Assembly (NCBI GenBank): GCA_964631605.1
Contig: CAZVYG010000019.1
Location: forward strand, 1-64,000
Direction: 5' to 3'
Length of the DNA: 64,000 bases
Source of the DNA: JARKQH01 sp964631605
GTDB lineage: Bacteria > Verrucomicrobiota > Verrucomicrobiia > Limisphaerales > UBA8199
Of this stretch, positions 37,474 through 44,136 are shown one piece after another (the stretch's first letter is position 1; each line of letters opens with the position of its first letter). Made by a program: the position numbers and the translations under genes. Under the pieces are notes generated by a model, which was given only the letters and a program-made list of their open reading frames with translations, had not been told where the DNA came from and made no database searches.

Positions 37474-37506
37474 TCTCAAATCTCGAATCTCAAATCGGCA
37501 ACTCCC
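37474..37506 (+). repeat. AT-rich 33-bp intergenic repeat, copy C
   Basis: About 27 of 33 positions match copy A. It lies between cas1 and the preferred cas2 start, within what would be an N-terminal extension of Cas2 if the ATG at 37452 were used. Its presence argues that this stretch is intergenic. Confidence 0.65.
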
Positions 37507-37583
37507 ACCTGGCCCCCACCGCCTGGTGGTACGACGCCTTCCCCAAACTGCCCTACGAAAAATCACCCCCCGCCCAGGACCAA

Positions 37584-37859
37584 ATGCTCACCGTCATCGC
37601 CTACGACATCTCCGACCAGAAACGCCTCGCCAAGGTCGCCAAAACCTGCGAGGATTTCGGCGTGCGCGTCCAATACTCCATCTTCGAGTGCCACCTCGAC
37701 CCGGAGGCCTTCAACGAGCTCTGGCTCCGCCTGCTCGAGATCATTGACGAAGACCATGACCGCCTTGTCGCCTACAAAATTGACGCCCGCTGCGCCAAGG
37801 AAACCGAAACCGCCGGCACCATGATCTGCTCCGAAAAAGCCGTATGCTACCTCGTCTGA
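37584..37859 (+). CDS. cas2: Cas2
   Basis: 91 residues, the normal Cas2 length. MLTVIAYDISDQKRLAKVAKTC is the ferredoxin-like first strand and helix with the conserved Asp. QYSIFECHLDPEAFNEL follows, and the C-terminal strand ends CYLV. Cas2 bridges two Cas1 dimers. AGGAC precedes ATG 37584. The frame is open to ATG 37452, which would add 44 residues, but that extension runs over AT-rich repeat copy C and has no Cas2 similarity that I can see. Confidence 0.93.
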   Translation: MLTVIAYDISDQKRLAKVAKTCEDFGVRVQYSIFECHLDPEAFNELWLRLLEIIDEDHDRLVAYKIDARCAKETETAGTMICSEKAVCYLV

Positions 37860-38058
37860 CCCATCCCCAGGTCATCACCCCAAATCCCCGCTTCCCCCGA
37901 CCCTCCCGACCTGAACTGCAAAACCCCATCCCCCAGCCGCTTGCGCCCATCTTACCCCCTCTGAAACCAACTTCGGCATATCCCGTGCCAAACCAAAAAC
38001 AGCCTCCCGACCTGCAATACCTCTGGCGCCTTGTCCCTCAATTGCTTACACTGACAGA
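37860..38058 (+). promoter_or_regulatory. Probable CRISPR leader
   Basis: 199 bp between the cas2 stop and the first repeat, C-rich and T-poor on the plus strand for most of its length, less so close to the array (ending ATTGCTTACACTGACAGA). Leader assignment rests on position next to cas1-cas2 and on the degenerate repeat being at the far end of the array. No clear promoter boxes are visible. Confidence 0.6.
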
Positions 38059-41000
38059 GTCGGGAACGCACTGAACGCCGAAAGGCAATGGAGACTACGG
38101 CGCGGATACCGGAGATTACGTCGTCGGCCCCTGGTCGGGAACGCACTGAACGCCGAAAGGCAATGGAGACCTCCTCCTCCTCCTTGATGGTCCATTCCCG
38201 CACCTTCGCGTCGGGAACGCACTGAACGCCGAAAGGCAATGGAGACTGGCGTCGTTGGCATGGTGTTTCTTGCCCGCTATCTGGGTCGGGAACGCACTGA
38301 ACGCCGAAAGGCAATGGAGACGATCCCACCGACTGGCGTCATTGCCATGGTGTTCCTTGTCGGGAACGCACTGAACGCCGAAAGGCAATGGAGACTTTTC
38401 ATCAGGTCCCGAATGAAATTCAGGTTCTCCTGGTCGGGAACGCACTGAACGCCGAAAGGCAATGGAGACACTTCGCGTCACAGCCGCCCTTTTTTTTCCA
38501 ACAGACCGTCGGGAACGCACTGAACGCCGAAAGGCAATGGAGACCTTCGGCAGGTGACGCCTTTTTGTCAAGAGGCTGTTTAGTCGGGAACGCACTGAAC
38601 GCCGAAAGGCAATGGAGACGCGCCAGTCTCTGGCGCGTTTCTGTTGCGGGCTGGTGTCGGGAACGCACTGAACGCCGAAAGGCAATGGAGACCGCCGCCA
38701 GGGCGTGTCGTCACGATCCTCGTACGAGGTCGGGAACGCACTGAACGCCGAAAGGCAATGGAGACGGGGCCAGGCTCACCACTCTTCGGCAGGTGACGCC
38801 TTGTCGGGAACGCACTGAACGCCGAAAGGCAATGGAGACCCGACGCGCCCAGGGCGTCCATGACGCCCAGAACGGTTGTCGGGAACGCACTGAACGCCGA
38901 AAGGCAATGGAGACTGTTGCGGGCTGGTCCGGGCTGGGGGCGCATGCGAGTCGGGAACGCACTGAACGCCGAAAGGCAATGGAGACTCCTGCGGCACAGT
39001 GACATTTCCACTACCCAGAGGTAGTCGGGAACGCACTGAACGCCGAAAGGCAATGGAGACGATGCTGTGCCGCCGCGGTATTCGATCGCAGTCAGGTCGG
39101 GAACGCACTGAACGCCGAAAGGCAATGGAGACCCTTTTTGTCAAGAGGCTGTTTACTCTGCCGGCTCGAGTCGGGAACGCACTGAACGCCGAAAGGCAAT
39201 GGAGACACGGGCGGCGTCCAACTCACTGCTCATATTTTCTCCTTGGTCGGGAACGCACTGAACGCCGAAAGGCAATGGAGACTTACCCGGTGCAGTCTGT
39301 CCCCTACGAGAACAGCCTGGGTCGGGAACGCACTGAACGCCGAAAGGCAATGGAGACGCCCGATTAACCGGGTCCAGTTCTCCCGCATGACCGTTTCAGT
39401 CGGGAACGCACTGAACGCCGAAAGGCAATGGAGACAGCACCAGCTTGTCGAGAGTCGCATAAGTTTTCATGCCGAGTCGGGAACGCACTGAACGCCGAAA
39501 GGCAATGGAGACGCACAGCTGGCCGTGGCAAATCGTGTAATTGAGGCGGGTCGGGAACGCACTGAACGCCGAAAGGCAATGGAGACGCCTCCTCCTTGCT
39601 TTTTGTTTCGACCGCCACCGGCGGGTCGGGAACGCACTGAACGCCGAAAGGCAATGGAGACCATAATCCTCCTGGTAATCCAATTCCCACACACCCCCGG
39701 TCGGGAACGCACTGAACGCCGAAAGGCAATGGAGACTAGTCGTCTATCAGGGTCTCTACACCATGTAGAACCGTTCGTCGGGAACGCACTGAACGCCGAA
39801 AGGCAATGGAGACTCGTCGCAGCAGCGATACTTGTTGCTCATATTTTTCTGTCGGGAACGCACTGAACGCCGAAAGGCAATGGAGACTCATTTATCCGCG
39901 TTGTGAGTTGTAGAAGTCCTCGTCTTGTCGGGAACGCACTGAACGCCGAAAGGCAATGGAGACCGCGGAGTGCTGCGCGGTCTCGACCGCGTTGTCGAGG
40001 TCGGGAACGCACTGAACGCCGAAAGGCAATGGAGACCCGAGACCTTCGTCAAGTGGCCGCAAAAAGAATCTGTACGTCGGGAACGCACTGAACGCCGAAA
40101 GGCAATGGAGACACCATATCGCCGCAGCGCCATGCGGCGACAGAAGCGGATGTCGGGAACGCACTGAACGCCGAAAGGCAATGGAGACCCCGGTCCGTGA
40201 GATCGGACAACCGCTCTCTGACCCTATGTCGGGAACGCACTGAACGCCGAAAGGCAATGGAGACTAGGCTTTGGGATTTTTCGTGTCGCGCCCGTACTTG
40301 GCTTGTCGGGAACGCACTGAACGCCGAAAGGCAATGGAGACCACCCTGACCCCGTCGAGGTCACACCGTTTGCCGGCCAGTCGGGAACGCACTGAACGCC
40401 GAAAGGCAATGGAGACCGTCACTGCCTTGATGCTCCTTCGCCGCCATCTGTGCGGTCGGGAACGCACTGAACGCCGAAAGGCAATGGAGACTCCCTGCGG
40501 CCAGGGTGGAATCCGCGCGCGCCACCAAAGGTCGGGAACGCACTGAACGCCGAAAGGCAATGGAGACGCCAGGCGCGGCGATGCGGCGCGTATCTTTACC
40601 TCCGCGCGTCGGGAACGCACTGAACGCCGAAAGGCAATGGAGACTCTACACCAAGTAACATAACGCGGTCCTCCTGCGTGTGGTCGGGAACGCACTGAAC
40701 GCCGAAAGGCAATGGAGACTGCGCGCGCATGGCGGATGCCGACCTTGCCTGCGGCGTCGGGAACGCACTGAACGCCGAAAGGCAATGGAGACGGGAGCCA
40801 GGCCAACTCGCTATCCAACTGGATAGCCGTCGGGAACGCACTGAACGCCGAAAGGCAATGGAGACCGAGCAGAGCATGAGCGCCTGTAGCAGGGATTCTG
40901 GCGTCGGGAACGCACTGAACGCCGAAAGGCAATGGAGACCCTGCGGCCTTAGGGCCGGGTTTTCCCGGCCCAGGACAGGTCGGGAACGCACTGAACGCCG

Positions 41001-41834
41001 AAAGGCAATGGAGACCTCCGATTGCTCGCGAATGTACTCGGAGAATAGTTTCGGTCGGGAACGCACTGAACGCCGAAAGGCAATGGAGACATGCCGACCT
41101 TGCCTGCGGCCTTAGGGCCGGGTTTTCCCGTCGGGAACGCACTGAACGCCGAAAGGCAATGGAGACGCCCTCGTCGCGGGCGTGTAGCCGCCCGCTGCCG
41201 ATGCGTCGGGAACGCACTGAACGCCGAAAGGCAATGGAGACCGGCCGCGTGCAGTCATATCCCTACAAAGTATCGGAACTGTCGGGAACGCACTGAACGC
41301 CGAAAGGCAATGGAGACAGAGAAGCTTTTCAACTTGGTTGCTAGGCAGGTCTGCGTGTCGGGAACGCACTGAACGCCGAAAGGCAATGGAGACTCCCGCC
41401 GCGTCTAAGACGTAGCGGACGAAGCTCACGTCGGGAACGCACTGAACGCCGAAAGGCAATGGAGACGGTATCGAGCACCACAACCTTTTGCTGTTGTTCT
41501 TTCAGTCGGGAACGCACTGAACGCCGAAAGGCAATGGAGACCTAGCATCGTGCTCCCGCGCTTGCAGGATATCCTGCGGGTCGGGAACGCACTGAACGCC
41601 GAAAGGCAATGGAGACCCGCTCGTCTTGAACTTCTTTAAGCTCTCTGACCCGCGTCGGGAACGCACTGAACGCCGAAAGGCAATGGAGACCAGGACAGCC
41701 CAAGCAATTGTTGTTGTCAGTTCAATCAGTCGGGAACGCACTGAACGCCGAAAGGCAATGGAGACAAACAAGGTCCGTCCTTGCCGCGCCAACGGCAGAA
41801 CGAGTCGGGAACGCACTGAACGCCGAAAGGCAAT
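38059..41834 (+). CRISPR. CRISPR array, 50 intact 37-bp repeats plus one interrupted
   Basis: The repeat is 37 bp, from GTCGGGAACGCACTG to AAAGGCAATGGAGAC, and appears identical in all 50 intact copies (first 38059-38095, last 41729-41765). Spacers are 35-41 bp, so the period is 72-78 bp. A 51st repeat starts at 41804 and is broken after base 31. A small hairpin, GCC-GAAA-GGC, spans repeat bases 19-28. Cutting two bases after it would leave an eight-base handle, AUGGAGAC. Orientation on the plus strand is inferred from cas1-cas2 upstream and decay downstream. Several spacers overlap in sequence (see findings). Confidence 0.98.
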
Positions 41835-41874
41835 CCCGATAAACAGCATCGGGATGTCGCTGCGCTCCATGGAG
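41804..41874 (+). repeat. CRISPR repeat interrupted by a hairpin insertion, copy 1
   Basis: This begins as the 51st repeat of the array (bases 1-31, 41804-41834). It then departs into a 36-bp insert starting CCCGATAAACAGCATCGGGA, a stem CCCGAT/ATCGGG with a seven-base loop, and returns to CCAT-GGAG just before the Ns. The insert sits between bases 31 and 32 of the repeat. Confidence 0.85.
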
Positions 41875-41974
41875 NNNNNNNNNNNNNNNNNNNNNNNNNN
41901 NNNNNNNNNNNNNNNNNNNNNNNNNNNNNNNNNNNNNNNNNNNNNNNNNNNNNNNNNNNNNNNNNNNNNNNNNN
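41875..41974. other. Assembly gap (100 N)
   Basis: Exactly 100 Ns, the usual placeholder for a scaffold gap of unknown size. It lies between two copies of the hairpin-bearing repeat, so a repeat-caused break is likely and more array or more copies may be missing. Confidence 0.95.
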
Positions 41975-42000
41975 CAGATTGGCCGGGGGCAATGCGTTGT

Positions 42001-42055
42001 ACGCCGAAAGGCAATCCCGATAAACAGCACCGGGATGCTGCCCGGCTCGATGGGA
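42001..42055 (+). repeat. Hairpin-bearing repeat element, copy 2 (diverged)
   Basis: Its 5' part is diverged from the CRISPR repeat, but ACGCCGAAAGGCAAT followed by CCCGATAAACAGCACCGGGA is kept. It ends in CGATGGGA instead of CCATGGAG. Confidence 0.75.
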
Positions 42056-42064
42056 GCTGCGCCA

Positions 42065-42097
42065 TTCCGTGTGTTCCGTGTGTTCCGTGGTTTCCGT
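42065..42097 (+). repeat. TTCCGTGTG short tandem repeat
   Basis: Two TTCCGTGTG units and two degenerate units (TTCCGTGGT, TTCCGT) lie between hairpin-element copies 2 and 3. No gene covers this stretch. Confidence 0.7.
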
Positions 42098-42100
42098 CCC

Positions 42101-42169
42101 GGGAACGCACTGAACGCCGAAAGGCAATCCCGATAAACGGCATCGGGATGTCGCAGGCTCCATGGAGAC
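42101..42169 (+). repeat. Hairpin-bearing repeat element, copy 3
   Basis: Repeat bases 4-31 (GGGAACGC to GGCAAT) are intact at 42101-42128. They are followed by a 35-bp insert (42129-42163, starting CCCGATAAACGGCATCGGGA) and then GGAGAC (42164-42169), the repeat's exact 3' end. A run of nine G follows. Confidence 0.85.
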
Positions 42170-42190
42170 GGGGGGGGGAAAGGCTGAGGG

Positions 42191-42330
42191 CTGAAACTTG
42201 AAACCTGAAACCTGAAACTTGAAACCTGAAACCTGAAACCTGAAACCTGAAACCTGAAACTTGAAACCTGAAACCTGAAACTTGAAACTTGAAACCTGAA
42301 ACCTGAAACTTGAAACTTGAAACTTGAAAG
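42191..42330 (+). repeat. Heptamer tandem repeat (TGAAACY)n, about 19-20 copies
   Basis: About 140 bp of TGAAACC and TGAAACT units in mixed order. It is non-coding as far as I can see; any frame gives a monotonous FKFQVS-type peptide. It lies between the CRISPR remnants and the CHRD gene. Confidence 0.9.
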
Positions 42331-42478
42331 GAGCGCACGGGGCGCGTAACGCGAGTGTGGGGGGCCACCTTGAAATCCCCTTGAAATCGCCTTTGCGCGG
42401 GCGGCAAAGCCGTGGTAATATGGGAGGTTCAAGCTCAAGCTTGTGATAAAGACCAAACAATCGGATCAAAAGGAAATT

Positions 42479-43687
42479 ATGAAAAAGACCCTTGTATTAC
42501 TATGTGTCGGCGTGTGGTCGGCATCGGCGGCGTTGGTGCATTTCGAGCTGTCCCCCGCCGGAACGGATGCGGCCGTGGGATTAAGCCCGGCCAACGAAGT
42601 GCCTGCCGTGACCAACAGCACCGGCTCGGGAGGCAAAATTTCGGGCGGGATTGTTTTCGACACCGAGACCTACCTTCTGCAACTGGCGGTCGGCTATGGC
42701 TCGGCGCCCGGGTTCACCGATCTGAGCGGGGTCCCGACGGCGATGCACATTCATGGCCCGGCGGCTGCCGGCCAGAACGCCCCCGCGCTGGTCAACCTGC
42801 TGCCGTACCATTATACGGCCGCCAATCCCGCCCAGGGCGGGGTGATTTTCGGGGAGATTCCTTTCCCGACCAATTCGGTGGCGGACCTGCTGGCGGGGTT
42901 GACTTACATCAATATTCATACGGCGGTGAATCCCGCCGGGGAAATTCGGGCGCAGCTCGTCCCCCGGGTGGCAACCAACTCGCCGCCCGCGGTGAGTTGC
43001 GCGCCCGATTCGGAAATCGAGTGCGGCGACGCGGCGGAATTAAAGGTGGCGGTATCGGATCCCGATGGCGACGCGCTGACGGTGATTTGGACCGTCAATG
43101 GCACGGGCATGCAGACCAACACCCTGCCGGCATCGGACCCGCCGGCGGCCGCGAACGTGAGCTTCACCTGCTCGCTGCCGCTGGGCACCAACGTGGTGGC
43201 GGTGACCGTCATTGACAGCGCCACCAACTCGACTTCGTGCTCGAGCACCGTAACGGTCGTGGACACGCAGGCGCCGGTCATCACCGCCGCTCGCGCCGAG
43301 CCGAACGTTCTCTGGCCGCCCAACCACCAGTTCGTGGATGTGCGCGTCCGCGCCCGGGTCCAGGACGTCTGCGGCCCGACGGGTTGGAAAATCATCCGGG
43401 TCCGGAGCAACGAATCGCCGAATATCGTGGGTGCGGGCAATACGGCCCGGGATTGGCGCATCACCGGTGATCACACCGTCAAACTGCGCGCGGAACGCTC
43501 CGGGACAGGCAACGGGCGCGTGTATTATATCACGATTCAGGCGCAGGATGCCGCCGGGAACAAGTCCGAAACGCGGACGGTGAATGTGATCGTGCCCAAG
43601 AGCCAGGGCAAGAAACCCTACATTCTGCCGCAGGACCCGGATTGGGACGACGAGAAAACCAGCCCGGGCCAGGCCAAAAAGAAGTAG
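42479..43687 (+). CDS. Secreted CHRD-domain protein with Ig-like repeats
   Basis: 402 residues. The signal peptide (MKKTLVLLCVGVWSASAA) is followed by a CHRD domain: LSPANEVPAV, GGIVFDTET, AMHIHGPAAAGQNAPALV and YINIHTAVNPAGEIRAQL are its typical strands. Two Ig/PKD-like modules come next, and the tail is basic. CHRD domains in bacteria are extracellular and of uncertain function. ATG 42479 follows AAAAGGAAATT, a good ribosome site. A TAATAT box lies at 42416. It follows the repeat-rich end of the CRISPR region and is probably ordinary chromosome. Confidence 0.85.
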   Translation: MKKTLVLLCVGVWSASAALVHFELSPAGTDAAVGLSPANEVPAVTNSTGSGGKISGGIVFDTETYLLQLAVGYGSAPGFTDLSGVPTAMHIHGPAAAGQNAPALVNLLPYHYTAANPAQGGVIFGEIPFPTNSVADLLAGLTYINIHTAVNPAGEIRAQLVPRVATNSPPAVSCAPDSEIECGDAAELKVAVSDPDGDALTVIWTVNGTGMQTNTLPASDPPAAANVSFTCSLPLGTNVVAVTVIDSATNSTSCSSTVTVVDTQAPVITAARAEPNVLWPPNHQFVDVRVRARVQDVCGPTGWKIIRVRSNESPNIVGAGNTARDWRITGDHTVKLRAERSGTGNGRVYYITIQAQDAAGNKSETRTVNVIVPKSQGKKPYILPQDPDWDDEKTSPGQAKKK

Positions 43688-43705
43688 TCGAGTCGCCGCC
43701 GTCCG

Positions 43706-43924
43706 TCAGCTATGGCGGAAGGTGATGCGGGCCTTGCCGAGGTCGTAGGGAGACATCTCGACGTTGACGCGGTCGCCCACGCTGATGCGGATGAAGTGCT
43801 TGCGCATCTTGCCGGAAATGTGCGCGAGCACCTCATGCCCGTTGGGCAGGGCGACGCGAAACATCGTGCCCGGCAACACCTGCGTTACCGTGCCAGTCAA
43901 TTCAATCGGTTCTTCCTTAGCCAC
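43706..43924 (-). CDS. infA: Translation initiation factor IF-1
   Basis: 72 residues from GTG 43924, exactly the standard IF-1 length. AKEEPIELTGTVTQVLPGTMF opens the S1-like OB fold, and GHEVLAHISGKMRKHFIRI with VNVEMSPYDLGKARITFR closes it. IF-1 binds the ribosomal A site with IF-2 and IF-3. The frame stays open for 49 further codons upstream (to 44071), but that stretch has no IF-1 similarity. It is a stand-alone gene, not in a ribosomal protein cluster. Confidence 0.93.
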   Translation of the reverse strand: MAKEEPIELTGTVTQVLPGTMFRVALPNGHEVLAHISGKMRKHFIRISVGDRVNVEMSPYDLGKARITFRHS

Positions 43925-44077
43925 TTGAACTAACAGACTTTTCGGTGATTCCAAGCCCGCAGCCGGCCCGGGGTTGACCGGTCCCAAATTCATCCGCATG
44001 CGGCCGCGGCCTTTGTTGGGGCGGAAAATGCGTCGGTTTCCGGCAGAATGCAAGCTGCTTTTGCCTGACATGGACTC

Positions 44078-44116
44078 AAAAAAAGGCGGCCGCGAGGCCA
44101 GGGGTCTCGCGGCCGC
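44078..44116 (-). terminator. Rho-independent terminator of the LamG gene
   Basis: On the minus strand an 11-bp perfect stem, GCGGCCGCGAG with CTCGCGGCCGC (44116-44106 and 44096-44086), encloses a nine-base loop and is followed by seven T (44084-44078). It sits 20 bp past the LamG stop at 44137 and upstream of infA on the same strand. Confidence 0.9.
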
Positions 44117-44136
44117 GGCAAGCCGAACGGCGGGGC

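Noticed and set aside
37452..37583. Longer Cas2 with 44 extra N-terminal residues
   Set aside because: The extension lies over an AT-rich intergenic repeat, has no Cas2-like sequence, and a good ribosome site precedes the shorter start.
40645..40682. Spacer 35 as a homologue of spacer 23
   Set aside because: Only TCTACACCA and a few scattered bases match, which is too little to separate from chance.
38000..41850. Long open frames on both strands across the array, with repeated RRKAMET- or FGVQCVPD-like peptides
   Set aside because: They come from translating the 37-bp repeat in different frames. High-GC spacers seldom contain stops, so the frames stay open by chance.
43925..44071. N-terminal extension of IF-1
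   Set aside because: IF-1 is complete at 72 residues from the GTG. The upstream 49 codons look unrelated.
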